This document shows positions 1 to 10,078 of a stretch of DNA of 51,355 nt, one piece after another; the stretch's first letter is position 1; every line of letters begins with the position of its first letter. Source of the stretch: a bacterium D16-36 (lineage in GTDB: Bacteria; Bacillota; Clostridia; Lachnospirales; Lachnospiraceae). Position numbers and translations under genes: made by a program. The notes under the pieces were generated by a model, which worked only from the letters and a program-made list of their open reading frames with translations, searched no databases and was not told where the DNA came from. Location: NCBI GenBank assembly GCA_003611745.1, contig RAYF01000046.1, positions 1 to 51,355 on the forward strand, given 5' to 3'.

Positions 1-2
1 AA

Positions 3-302
3 ATACGGATGGAAGGGGATGTCTACAAAAAGGCAGAAAAGGTAATCAGCCCGGATACCGCCCTCCAAAAAGTGAAAGGCTACTATGGAAAACAAATACT
101 TAGAAAACCTATCACGGTTACAGAAATGAGCATTGTCTATACAGGATATTTTACGGATGGCAGTGAGGGCGAGATTCAGCCGACAGTGGCACCGTTTTGG
201 AGAGTCAGGGTGTATAATAATGATGTCGATGGGAGCAAGTATTTTGTTTACGATGCTTTTACGGGCGAGGCCATAGCTGAAGGGGTCTCTGTAATGGAGT
301 AA
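3..302 (+). CDS. C-terminal end of an uncharacterised protein (cut by window edge)
   Basis: The frame is open to the left edge, and the ATG at position 9 has no room for a visible ribosome-binding site, so this is read as the last ~99 residues of a longer protein. The end resembles the tail of secreted or membrane-anchored proteins with PepSY/YcdB-like repeats (pattern 'FWRVRVYNN...YFVYDAFTGE'), but that is a loose impression. The stop lies 17 bases before the next gene, an ABC permease, so it is probably part of the same operon, perhaps an accessory lipoprotein. No function is assigned. Confidence 0.6.
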   Translation: MRMEGDVYKKAEKVISPDTALQKVKGYYGKQILRKPITVTEMSIVYTGYFTDGSEGEIQPTVAPFWRVRVYNNDVDGSKYFVYDAFTGEAIAEGVSVME

Positions 303-319
303 GATGGGGGGCAGATAGT

Positions 320-1162
320 GTGAAAGTGAAAAAGAATCGCGGGAGGCATATAATCCTGCCGGAAATTACAAGATGGCTGGTTAACCCGGTATTCCTTGCG
401 GCGGTGTTTTTTGCGGGTGTATTTATTGTTTTTGATATACTTGCCAGCGTGCCGGAGGGAATACTTTTAAGGGAAGGGGAGTTAAATGGTGCGGTCCATT
501 ATATTGTATCTACTGCGGGCACTGTACTTTTTAAATATACGGGGCTGTGCCTGTGTGCTTATCTCGGCTCAGGGCTTTATGCGGAGGATTTTGAGGAAAA
601 TGCCGTTTATATGCGGATCCAGCGGCTTGGGTGCACCCACTATGCGCTTGGAAGGGTTATCCATGTCATGTTGTCTGCATGGCTGTGCGCTGCCCTTGCA
701 GAGCTTTTGGGCGCAGTGATCCTGATGGTGGGCTTTGGGCAGCCGTTTTTAGCGCTGGATCCCTCTTTCTCGGACACAGGGGAGGGGCTTTTTGCGCAGG
801 GGAAATATGTATCCTACTGTTTTATTTTGTTCGGGATATGCGGTTTCCGGGCCGCCTTCTATGCACTGCTTGCCATGGCATTTTCTGTTTTTGTGCCAAA
901 CAGGAAGGCTGCTGCCGCGCTCCCTGTGCTTTTGTGGTATTTTAACCAGTTTATGCTCTGCAGGTTTGAATGGATACCGGGCTGGCTGCAGCCAAGGACG
1001 CTCTTTACAGAAGAGAACGCTGCATCTTTCCTTTTTGGGATCAGTGAATGGAGTGCTTTCTTTCTTGCGGCTGCGTATACGCTGGTTACCGGGGCGCTTG
1101 TTTTTCTGCTTCTGCGGTATGCACTGCGCAGGAATAGGACATTTGGGGGGAAGATGGAATGA
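320..1162 (+). CDS. Hydrophobic ABC-2-type permease subunit
   Basis: A 280-residue membrane protein with about six hydrophobic segments (the first near residues 25-45, the last near 250-270). The GTG start at 320 is chosen because a G-rich Shine-Dalgarno (306-311) sits 8 bases before it. It overlaps the next permease by 4 bases (ATGA), and an ATPase follows. Two dissimilar permeases of about 280 residues plus one ATPase is the layout of ABC-2 exporters such as lantibiotic-immunity or bacitracin-type systems. That comparison rests on layout and hydrophobicity, not on a substrate motif, so the substrate is unknown. Confidence 0.7.
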   Translation: MKVKKNRGRHIILPEITRWLVNPVFLAAVFFAGVFIVFDILASVPEGILLREGELNGAVHYIVSTAGTVLFKYTGLCLCAYLGSGLYAEDFEENAVYMRIQRLGCTHYALGRVIHVMLSAWLCAALAELLGAVILMVGFGQPFLALDPSFSDTGEGLFAQGKYVSYCFILFGICGFRAAFYALLAMAFSVFVPNRKAAAALPVLLWYFNQFMLCRFEWIPGWLQPRTLFTEENAASFLFGISEWSAFFLAAAYTLVTGALVFLLLRYALRRNRTFGGKME

Positions 1163-2007
1163 ATCTACATAAAAACATAATAAAAATATGGCGTGTGGCG
1201 CTTTATGAAACGAAAGTTATCATTTTGTCTGTGAAATTTTTAGTCCTTGCGGCAATGTCGTGGATGTTTATGGATTTATTTGCGATGCCGGTGCGGCAGC
1301 TGGCAATGGATTATGGTTTGAAGCTGGTTCCGGCAGAACTGCCATTCTATTTTTCAGACAGCGTGTACTGCAATATCGCCTTTCTTTTGCTGGTATTTTT
1401 ATTCAGCGATATGCCATTGAAAGACAGCGGGCAGAAGCAGATCCTGCAAAGGAGCGGCATTGGGTGCTATGCGGGCGGGCAGATGCTCTCCATTGTTATG
1501 GTAAGCTTGGTATATGTGGCTGAACAGCTCCTGCTGTCTGTTCTGGTCCTTCTGCCATGCATTGAATTTGGGGACTGGGGGAAAGTCTGGGGGACTGCCG
1601 CTGCGGGGAATCTTTCTGAGATGGGATATGAGAATGTGATCCATGTATCTTATGAGGTGATTTCAAATTACCTGCCATGGCAGGCAATTCTGGCATCTTC
1701 CCTTTTGTTCTGCCTGAGCGGCATCTGCTATGGTATGATGGAATTTCTGTTAAACGGCCTTAGCGGTGGGAAGGCAGGGACTGCTGTTTTGTCGGCATGG
1801 AGCCTGATGTGGATGTTTCTTTCAGAAATGTCGGAGGACTGGGTCCGCACATTGAATCGCTTTTCGCCGCAGCGCTGGAATGATTTGTCTGATAAGGATT
1901 TTTCCGCCATATTCAGTGTTAGCAGAGTACTGTTTATCGCCATAATCGTATTTTGGGTGATAAATAAGAGGCTTATGAAAATGAGGAAGATTCAGACTAT
2001 CAGCTGA
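1159..2007 (+). CDS. Second ABC-2-type permease subunit
   Basis: A 282-residue membrane protein with about six hydrophobic stretches (roughly residues 20-45, 70-88, 108-135, 172-192, 205-225, 248-268). Its ATG overlaps the stop of the preceding permease, implying translational coupling. It probably pairs with that permease to form the channel energised by the downstream ATPase. There is no large extracytoplasmic domain, unlike FtsX/MacB-type permeases. The cargo is not evident. Confidence 0.7.
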   Translation: MNLHKNIIKIWRVALYETKVIILSVKFLVLAAMSWMFMDLFAMPVRQLAMDYGLKLVPAELPFYFSDSVYCNIAFLLLVFLFSDMPLKDSGQKQILQRSGIGCYAGGQMLSIVMVSLVYVAEQLLLSVLVLLPCIEFGDWGKVWGTAAAGNLSEMGYENVIHVSYEVISNYLPWQAILASSLLFCLSGICYGMMEFLLNGLSGGKAGTAVLSAWSLMWMFLSEMSEDWVRTLNRFSPQRWNDLSDKDFSAIFSVSRVLFIAIIVFWVINKRLMKMRKIQTIS

Positions 2008-2120
2008 GATAGGGCAGGCAGGTACCAAAACAGGGGCATGATAAGTTTCCAAGGGACAATTTCGGGGGAGCAGGGATTTGGCTGTACAAAGCAGGAGGCG
2101 AAGAAAGAGGGGGCATGAAA

Positions 2121-2759
2121 ATGGAAGAGATTATTCAGATAAGCCATGCAGTGAAAAAGTTTGGGAAAGCTACAGTGCTTCAAGATGTTTCATTAGATGT
2201 AAAGAAAGGGAGCATCTGCGGCATCGTGGGGAGAAACGGCAGCGGAAAGACGGTGCTTTTTAAGGCCGTGTGCGGATTTCATGATCTGACATCGGGAAAG
2301 ATCATTGTCAAAGGCAAGCAGGTGGGGAAGGATGTGGATATTCCGGAAGGGATTGGGAGCATTATTGAGACACCGGGCTTTCTGGGCAATTTTTCCGGCT
2401 ACCGGAACCTTAAGTATCTGGCGGATATCCGCGGGCTGATTGGAAAAGAGGAGATTTATCAGGTGATGGAGCAGGTTGGCCTGGATCCGAAAAGCAGGAA
2501 GCATGTGGGCAAGTATTCCCTGGGGATGCGCCAGAGGCTTGGGCTTGCGCAGGCATTTATGGAAGGGCAGGATATCCTGGTGTTAGATGAACCCATGAAC
2601 GGGCTTGACAATCAGGGGGTCAGGGATATGCGGAAGCTGTTTTTGGAATTAAAGGAACAGGGCAAGACAATCCTGATGGCAAGCCATAATAGGGAGGATA
2701 TTGAGAAATTATGCGATGAGGTTTATGAGATGGACGCCGGCATACTAGAGCGTGTTTGA
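2121..2759 (+). CDS. ABC transporter ATP-binding protein
   Basis: A 212-residue ATPase. Walker A GRNGSGKT is at residues 37-44, the signature SLGMRQ begins at 133, Walker B ILVLDEP is at 152-158, and an H-loop 'ASHN' lies near 190. The second in-frame ATG (2121) is preferred over 2115 because the G-rich Shine-Dalgarno (2108-2113) is then 7 bases away. It should energise the two upstream permeases. The last codons and the stop lie inside the left arm of a perfect palindrome (2747-2782), so the original C-terminus may have been replaced by a repeat insertion. Confidence 0.9.
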   Translation: MEEIIQISHAVKKFGKATVLQDVSLDVKKGSICGIVGRNGSGKTVLFKAVCGFHDLTSGKIIVKGKQVGKDVDIPEGIGSIIETPGFLGNFSGYRNLKYLADIRGLIGKEEIYQVMEQVGLDPKSRKHVGKYSLGMRQRLGLAQAFMEGQDILVLDEPMNGLDNQGVRDMRKLFLELKEQGKTILMASHNREDIEKLCDEVYEMDAGILERV

Positions 2760-2782
2760 AAATTCATTTTCAAACACGCTCT
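2747..2782. repeat. Perfect 17-bp-arm palindrome overlapping a stop codon
   Basis: Left arm 2747-2763 and right arm 2766-2782 are exact reverse complements around a 2-base centre. The TGA stop of the ABC ATPase lies in the left arm. The right arm is followed by AAAAGC, not a T run, so it is not a standard intrinsic terminator. It resembles a small dispersed palindromic repeat that has supplied the end of the gene. Confidence 0.75.
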
Positions 2783-3010
2783 AAAAGCTGCTGCTATCTG
2801 AAAGTAGATTTTTCAGATATGTTCCAGAAAAGTTTTATCTGTGCAGCGGCATATCTATGAAAAGCAGCTATGAATGGCAGCATATACAATCGAGTAGGGG
2901 GGATTTTCTTCCCTACTCGCTCGCGCGGGGCGCATACTGCGTAAACAGCAGATTTCCTTATGCGCCCCTGTGCATATAAAGGGGACAAAACGTTGTGTTT
3001 GCCCCCTTTT
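2783..3010 (+). terminator. Intergenic stretch with three successive hairpins, the last terminator-like
   Basis: No credible gene. Hairpin 1 has 9-bp arms 2891-2899/2911-2919; hairpin 2 has 9-bp arms 2927-2935/2960-2968; hairpin 3 (about 2978-3010) pairs AAAGGGG with CCCCCTTTT and ends in T residues, so it can terminate upstream transcription just before the glnS promoter. The first two may be repeat remnants. Confidence 0.5.
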
Positions 3011-3035
3011 ACATTTTAGAGGTTTGTGCTATAAT
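3007..3035 (+). promoter_or_regulatory. Extended -10 promoter for glnS
   Basis: A consensus TATAAT at 3030-3035 is preceded by TGC (extended -10). The -35 at 3007-3012 (TTTTAC, 17-bp spacer) is weak, as expected for an extended -10 promoter. It lies 36 bases before the glnS start. Confidence 0.65.
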
Positions 3036-3070
3036 AAAGATTAGTATGTTCACTAAAGGAGGAGATATCG

Positions 3071-4774
3071 TTGAATAGCCCGAATAATATAGATGAGAAG
3101 GATGTACAGGGAGGGGAGAAAGTTTCCCGCAATTTTATCCAGAACATCATTGATAAAGACATAGCGGAAGGGAAATATGACAAAATCGTTACAAGATTTC
3201 CACCGGAGCCAAATGGTTACCTGCATATAGGACATGCAAAATCCATTCTTTTGAATTCCGGTCTGGCAGATGAGTATGGCGGAGTATTTCATCTTCGTTT
3301 TGACGATACCAACCCAATGAAGGAAAAGTCAGAATTCGTAGAATCCATTATGGAGGATGTCAGATGGATTTGCGGAGATCTGGATTCCGAACAGATTTAT
3401 TATGCATCAGATTATTTTGACCAGATGTATGAGTGTGCCGTAAAACTGATTAAAAAGGGCAAGGCGTTTGTCTGTGACTTGTCTGCAGAGCAGATAAGGG
3501 AGTACAGGGGCACACTTACAGAGGCAGGCAGAAACAGCCCGTACAGGGACCGCCCGGTTGAAGAAAACCTTGATTTGTTTGAGAGGATGCGTGCGGGGGA
3601 ATTTGAAGATGGATCCAAAGTGCTGCGTGCCAAAATTGATATGGGTTCCCCGAATATGAATATGAGGGATCCTGTTATTTACCGTGTAGCACGTATGGAG
3701 CACCACAATACAGGGGATACATGGTGCATATACCCTATGTATGATTTTGCACATCCGATAGAGGATGCCATAGAGGGGGTTACCCATTCTATCTGTACGC
3801 TGGAATTTGAGGACCACCGCCCTCTGTATGACTGGGTAGTCCGTGAGCTGGAGTTCGAGAGACCTCCAAAGCAGATAGAGTTTGCAAAACTTTATCTTAC
3901 AAATGTGGTTACAGGTAAAAGATATATTAAGAAATTAGTAGAAGATGGCATTGTGGACGGCTGGGATGATCCGCGCCTTGTTTCTGTCGCCGCGCTGCGC
4001 AGGAGAGGGTTTACGCCAGAGTCTATCCGTATGTTCATGGAGCTTTCCGGTGTTTCGAAAGCGCAGAGTTCCTCTGATTATGCCATGTTGGAGTACTGCA
4101 TCCGTGAGGATTTAAAGCTCAAGCGTCCGCGTATGATGGCAGTTTTAGACCCGATTCGGCTGGTGATTACAAATTATCCGGAGAATGAGATAGAATATCT
4201 AGATGTCTCAAACAACCTTGAGAATGAGGAGATGGGGACCAGAAAGGTTCCGTTTGGAAAAGTGCTCTACATTGAGAGGGATGATTTTATGGCAGAGCCG
4301 CCAAAAAAATATTTCCGGCTCTATCCGGGCAATGAAGTCCGTCTGATGAATGCATATTTTGTTACCTGCACGGATTATGTGGCGGATGAAGAAGGCAGGG
4401 TGGTTGAGGTACACTGCACATATGACCCGGAGACAAAGAGCGGATCCGGGTTTAATGGCAGGAAGGTAAAAGGGACAATCCACTGGGTTTGTGCGGAGGC
4501 CGCCCAAAAAGCTGAAATCCGTTTGTATGAAAATATTGTCGATGAGGAAAAAGGGGTATATAATGAAGATGGTACCATTAACGTGAACCCGAATTCCCTG
4601 ACAGTTTTGGAGAACGCCTATGTGGAATCTGCACTGGCGGAGGCAGACCCGATGGAGAGCTTCCAGTTTGTAAGGCAGGGATATTTTATCGTAGATTCTA
4701 AGGATTCTACAAAAGAGCATATGGTATTTAACAGGATTGTCTCGATGAAGAGTTCATACAAGCCGGGCAAATAG
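3071..4774 (+). CDS. glnS: Glutaminyl-tRNA synthetase
   Basis: A class I aminoacyl-tRNA synthetase that charges tRNA-Gln directly. The HIGH motif is at residues 52-55 in the context [15 protein letters not shown]. The stretch DGWDDPRL...[12 protein letters not shown] is characteristic of GlnRS. The KMSKS-equivalent loop reads [10 protein letters not shown], more degenerate than the enterobacterial MSKRK. At 567 residues it matches full-length GlnRS (about 550) with both anticodon-binding barrels. The TTG start at 3071 is supported by AAAGGAGG 8 bases upstream; no ATG is as well placed. The gene implies direct Gln-tRNA synthesis, so the cell may not depend on GatCAB for glutamine. Confidence 0.95.
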   Translation: MNSPNNIDEKDVQGGEKVSRNFIQNIIDKDIAEGKYDKIVTRFPPEPNGYLHIGHAKSILLNSGLADEYGGVFHLRFDDTNPMKEKSEFVESIMEDVRWICGDLDSEQIYYASDYFDQMYECAVKLIKKGKAFVCDLSAEQIREYRGTLTEAGRNSPYRDRPVEENLDLFERMRAGEFEDGSKVLRAKIDMGSPNMNMRDPVIYRVARMEHHNTGDTWCIYPMYDFAHPIEDAIEGVTHSICTLEFEDHRPLYDWVVRELEFERPPKQIEFAKLYLTNVVTGKRYIKKLVEDGIVDGWDDPRLVSVAALRRRGFTPESIRMFMELSGVSKAQSSSDYAMLEYCIREDLKLKRPRMMAVLDPIRLVITNYPENEIEYLDVSNNLENEEMGTRKVPFGKVLYIERDDFMAEPPKKYFRLYPGNEVRLMNAYFVTCTDYVADEEGRVVEVHCTYDPETKSGSGFNGRKVKGTIHWVCAEAAQKAEIRLYENIVDEEKGVYNEDGTINVNPNSLTVLENAYVESALAEADPMESFQFVRQGYFIVDSKDSTKEHMVFNRIVSMKSSYKPGK

Positions 4775-4784
4775 CCCTGCTTCA

Positions 4785-4860
4785 TATATTACTTCGGCGG
4801 TTAAATATCACAATTTATACTTCGCGGAACCTTGCGGTATTTAACCACCGAAGTAATATA
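4785..4860. repeat. Inverted repeat of the ATTACTTCGGCGG family
   Basis: Arms 4785-4807 and 4838-4860 are complementary at 22 of 23 positions, with a 30-base centre. No T run follows. A 24-base stretch of the left arm recurs at 28741-28764, and a degenerate inverted copy lies at 40737-40783, so this is a dispersed repeat family rather than a gene-specific signal. Confidence 0.7.
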
Positions 4861-4904
4861 AATTAAATTATAAGCTCTTACATAGAGTGGGAGTTTAGTG
4901 GTAT

Positions 4905-5016
4905 GGTGCCTGTGCGTTGTCTGGCACAAAATGCTTTATGCACATAGCTAATGCGGCAAGGCTGGCTATGCAAAGCTGGGGCATTAGAAATCAGCGCAGA
5001 ATGGAGGATTAATGTA
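4905..5016 (+). promoter_or_regulatory. Structured leader before the DUF2225 gene (pseudoknot candidate)
   Basis: A hairpin (GTGCC 4906-4910 with GGCAC 4923-4927) carries TGCGT in its loop (4913-4917). GCGCA at 4994-4998, directly before the ribosome-binding site, can pair with that loop (one G-U pair). Further arms CTAATGC/GCATTAG lie between. The arrangement and the trailing GCGCAGAATGGAGGATTA match the leaders of groES and groEL, though this is the weakest of the three. Confidence 0.5.
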
Positions 5017-5853
5017 ATGAGTTTATTTTCTGGATTAGACAAGCTTGGTTTAGGGAAGCTGGAGAAGATGGACGTATTCGAAGGAGAAGACAAGAAAGAA
5101 ACTGCAGACGGAAAGCCTGCAGAACCAAAGGTAACAGAGGCGGATCTGCTGTTTGACAAATCTTACACCTGCCCGGTGTGTGATACAGAGTTTCATTCAA
5201 AGATGGTGCGCACCGGAAAGGTTAAGCTATTGTCTGCTGATACAGACCTGCGCCCAAAGTATCAACTGGTAGATTCTTTAAAATATGATGCGATAGTCTG
5301 CCCGAAATGCGGTTACGGGGCATTGAGCAGGTTCTTTAAGTACATGATGCCTGCACAGGCAGAGTTGATCCGTGAAAACATTTCAAAGAATTTTAGTGGT
5401 CTGAAAGAGACTGGCGACACGTATACATATGATGATGCTATTATGCGCCACCAGCTTGCACTCGCCAATACGGTAGTAAAGAAGGCAAAGGCTAGTGAGA
5501 AGGCATATACCTGCATGAAGATGGCATGGCTTTGCCGCGGTAAGGCAGAAAGCCTTCCGAAGGATACTCCGGATTATGATGAGCAGATAAAGGCGCTTCA
5601 TAAGGAGGAGACAGAGCTTCTTGCCAATGCCTATAACGGATTTATGGAGGCATTCTCAAAAGAGTCCTTCCCGATGTGCGGCATGGATGAAATCACAGTG
5701 ACTTACCTGATTGCAGATTTGGCGCGCCGTACTGGAAAATATGAAGAATCCAGCCGCTGGATTTCACGTGTGCTTACTTCAAGGGATGCAAATGAGCGTA
5801 TCAAAAATAAAGCACGCGATATCAAGGAATTGTTAAACGCGCAGAAGGCGTAA
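5017..5853 (+). CDS. DUF2225 family protein with two CxxC pairs
   Basis: A 278-residue protein of the DUF2225 type. Two Cys pairs, CPVC (context SYTCPVCDTEF, near residue 52) and CPKC (context AIVCPKCGYGALSRF, near residue 95), suggest a bound metal ion. The C-terminal half is helical and TPR-like. The ATG at 5017 is chosen because GGAGG lies 9 bases upstream; an upstream in-frame ATG (4951) would extend into the structured leader. No signal peptide is seen. The biochemical role of the family is unknown; the shared leader with groES/groEL hints at common post-transcriptional control. Confidence 0.8.
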   Translation: MSLFSGLDKLGLGKLEKMDVFEGEDKKETADGKPAEPKVTEADLLFDKSYTCPVCDTEFHSKMVRTGKVKLLSADTDLRPKYQLVDSLKYDAIVCPKCGYGALSRFFKYMMPAQAELIRENISKNFSGLKETGDTYTYDDAIMRHQLALANTVVKKAKASEKAYTCMKMAWLCRGKAESLPKDTPDYDEQIKALHKEETELLANAYNGFMEAFSKESFPMCGMDEITVTYLIADLARRTGKYEESSRWISRVLTSRDANERIKNKARDIKELLNAQKA

Positions 5854-6081
5854 CGCCCTCCAACTGGCATGCCGCTTTTAGTGGCGCTATCATCTCCCTA
5901 AACGGTTTTTCGGGGATAGGGCAGCACAGAATACTTAAGGGAAAGATGTCTGGTTTTCAGGCATTTTTCCCTTTTTACTTTCCCGACAAAATAAAAAATA
6001 GAAAAAGTCAGAAAATAAGAGAAAACAAAAGAAAAATAAAGATTACTATTAAAATACTCAGAAATTGCGCTTGGAAGTATA
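5854..6081 (+). terminator. Intergenic stretch with an intrinsic terminator at 5937-5978
   Basis: No gene. Arms 5937-5952 and 5958-5973 pair across 16 positions with two imperfect pairs, around a 5-base loop and followed by a T run, which should end the DUF2225 transcript. The AT-rich stretch after it leads into the groES promoter. Confidence 0.7.
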
Positions 6082-6110
6082 TTGCTAAATATTTCTAAAT
6101 GAAATATATT
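6082..6110 (+). promoter_or_regulatory. Sigma-A promoter of the groES-groEL operon
   Basis: A TTGCTA -35 (6082-6087) and a TATATT -10 (6105-6110) are separated by 17 bp. The expected start point falls at the edge of the CIRCE operator, the usual arrangement for HrcA repression. Confidence 0.75.
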
Positions 6111-6120
6111 ATGAACATGG

Positions 6121-6147
6121 TTAGCACTCAAAAAGAATGAGTGCTAA
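6121..6147. promoter_or_regulatory. CIRCE operator (HrcA binding site)
   Basis: TTAGCACTC (6121-6129), a 9-base spacer, then GAGTGCTAA (6139-6147): an exact match to the CIRCE consensus. By family knowledge HrcA binds here and represses groESL until heat or misfolding stress. hrcA itself is not in this window. Confidence 0.97.
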
Positions 6148-6180
6148 TAAAATAGGGAAATCTGGTATTGACGGAGGCTG

Positions 6181-6560
<380 letters not shown>

Positions 6561-6599
6561 TTTTAGTACATTATTGAGAGAAAAGAAACAGAATATTTA

Positions 6600-8367
<1,768 letters not shown>

Positions 8368-8400
8368 AGTACAGCATGTCCTGATTGTGGAATTTGACCA

Positions 8401-8450
8401 GGAAACTCACAAATCCTGTTATTGGCAGGATTTGTGAGTTTCCTTATTTT
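8401..8450 (+). terminator. Intrinsic terminator after groEL
   Basis: Perfect 18-bp arms (8401-8418 and 8426-8443) around a 7-base loop, followed by TTATTTT. It ends the groESL transcript. Confidence 0.95.
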
Positions 8451-8475
8451 CAAATCAGTTTTTTTTTGATATAAT
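8447..8475 (+). promoter_or_regulatory. Candidate promoter for the small membrane protein gene
   Basis: A consensus TATAAT (8470-8475) with a weak -35 (TTTTCA, 8447-8452, 17-bp spacer) just after the groEL terminator. A hairpin ACAAAGTGAAC/GTTCGCTTTGT follows near 8529-8553 in the leader. Confidence 0.5.
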
Positions 8476-8584
8476 GACGAAGTATATGGAAAAAGCCGGC
8501 AGGCTAAATTTTTTTATAGAAATGAGGACAAAGTGAACTATGTTCGCTTTGTAAATATTGTGTCTGCAGAAATGGAGGAGTATT

Positions 8585-9094
8585 ATGCAGGAAATTTATT
8601 CAGAAACTTACTTAAAAGCGAAGGCGCCGCTTACGCGCATTCTTTTGCGCGCTGCCTTAATTGTTGTTGCGGTGTTTGCAGTATTGATCGGGGTTATTAT
8701 TATGATGTCTATGGGCACTGCGCTGGCTCTTATTGCCATGATTGTAGTGGCAGGCATTATCTATTTTGTGCTGCCGTCAACAAATGTAGCCTATGAATAC
8801 ATTTTTGTGGATGGGCAGATTGATTTTGACCGTATTCTAAATGGAGCCAAGCGCAAGACGCTTAAGAGGACTGATTTAGAGAAAATTGAGATTGTCGCAC
8901 CGGAAGGTTCCCATAAGCTGGATCCGTTCAGCCGCCTTCCTGTTGTGGATTATTCTTCCGGTTATGATACGGACAGGCATTATATTGCAGTGGCGACCGG
9001 TGAGAAGGGAAATGAGCAGATCCGTTTTACTCCGGATGAAAAGATGCTTTCCATGATGCGGATGAAAGCGCCAAGCAAAATTATGGAAAATTAA
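8585..9094 (+). CDS. Small two-helix membrane protein of unknown function
   Basis: A 169-residue protein with two adjacent hydrophobic helices (about residues 22-42 and 45-65) and a soluble C-terminal domain containing KLDPFSRLPVVDYSSGY and a final ITFTPDE-like stretch (IRFTPDEKML). It resembles a conserved family of uncharacterised proteins in Lachnospiraceae. The ATG at 8585 is preceded by ATGGAGGAGTATT. It lies 29 bases before the cysQ-like gene and probably shares its transcript. No function is assigned. Confidence 0.75.
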   Translation: MQEIYSETYLKAKAPLTRILLRAALIVVAVFAVLIGVIIMMSMGTALALIAMIVVAGIIYFVLPSTNVAYEYIFVDGQIDFDRILNGAKRKTLKRTDLEKIEIVAPEGSHKLDPFSRLPVVDYSSGYDTDRHYIAVATGEKGNEQIRFTPDEKMLSMMRMKAPSKIMEN

Positions 9095-9123
9095 TATGAA
9101 AAATAGAATGGGGAGAATTATAA

Positions 9124-9903
9124 ATGAACCAGAAAGAAGTGCTGGAGTGTTTGAAAAAACTGGCGGTTGATGCCGGAAAAATCATAATGGAGGTTTACGG
9201 GACAGATTTTGAGGTGGATTATAAGGAGGATGAATCGCCGCTGACGATGGCGGACAGGCGGGCAAATGACTGCATTGTTAAGGGATTAATGGAGCAGTTT
9301 CCGGATTATGCCGTTCTTTCCGAGGAGATGAAGGATGACAAGGCAAGAAGGCAGAAGGATTACTGTTTTATCGTAGACCCTCTGGATGGGACGAAAGAAT
9401 TTGTGAAACGCAATGGGCAGTTTACAGTCAATATTGCTTTAGTTTATAAGCAGAATCCGGTTGTCGGCGTAATCTATGTACCTGTCACAGGAGATTTATA
9501 CTTTGCGTCGGCAGGGGAGGGGGCCTTTAAGCAGGATGGCGCCACAGGCAGGAGCCGTAAGCTTCAGGTTTCGGATAAACAGGAACATTTGATCTGGGTC
9601 GGCAGCAAATCACATTCTTCTGAGAAGGAGGAGAATCTTATCCAGAGCCATAAAGGGCAGATTGATGAAGTGATTGCTGCAGGAAGCTCTTTAAAGGGAT
9701 GCCTGGTCGCAGAACAGCGGGCGGATGTTTATTACCGTTTTGGGCTGACATGTGAGTGGGACACGGCTGCCATGCACTGTATTGCGGAGCAGGCGGGTGC
9801 GGTGGTAAGGCAGATGGACCACAGCAGGCTTTTGTACAACAGGGAAAATACCCTGAATGAAAAGGGCTTTTATATTGTGAACCGGAAAGAGAATGTCTGG
9901 TAA
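9124..9903 (+). CDS. cysQ: 3'(2'),5'-bisphosphate nucleotidase, CysQ/inositol monophosphatase family
   Basis: A 259-residue Mg-dependent phosphatase expected to hydrolyse 3'-phosphoadenosine 5'-phosphate left after sulfate activation. Metal-binding SEE is at residues 66-68, DPLDGTKEF starts at 85 (the KEF ending is typical of CysQ rather than inositol monophosphatase), and the second metal site is in CEWDTAAMHC near 217. Length matches CysQ. The ATG follows a GGGGAG ribosome-binding site. Other IMPase-family substrates cannot be excluded. Confidence 0.85.
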   Translation: MNQKEVLECLKKLAVDAGKIIMEVYGTDFEVDYKEDESPLTMADRRANDCIVKGLMEQFPDYAVLSEEMKDDKARRQKDYCFIVDPLDGTKEFVKRNGQFTVNIALVYKQNPVVGVIYVPVTGDLYFASAGEGAFKQDGATGRSRKLQVSDKQEHLIWVGSKSHSSEKEENLIQSHKGQIDEVIAAGSSLKGCLVAEQRADVYYRFGLTCEWDTAAMHCIAEQAGAVVRQMDHSRLLYNRENTLNEKGFYIVNRKENVW

Positions 9904-10010
9904 CATCTGTCTTAATGGGAAAAGGTTCAAGTACTCAGGCTATGAGGTAAATTTTTGAAAATGAAGCAAAGATATACCCCGTATTTGTCCTGCTGATAGT
10001 TGATATTTGT

Positions 10011-10037
10011 TAAGGATTATAAGAAATTGGACGATAT
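10011..10037 (+). promoter_or_regulatory. Sigma-D (sigma-28) type flagellar promoter
   Basis: TAAG (10011-10014), 15 bases, then GACGATAT (10030-10037). This is a near match to TAAA-N15-GCCGATAT, the flagellar sigma factor consensus, about 40 bases upstream of the flagellin start. It ties flagellin expression to the late flagellar regulon. Confidence 0.8.
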
Positions 10038-10078
10038 ACTTAGTAGTGAGTGTTGATATTTCCAAGGAGGGATTTGTA

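Noticed and set aside
4785-4860. Intrinsic terminator of glnS
   Set aside because: The stem is strong, but the loop is long, no T run follows and the sequence recurs elsewhere in unrelated contexts.
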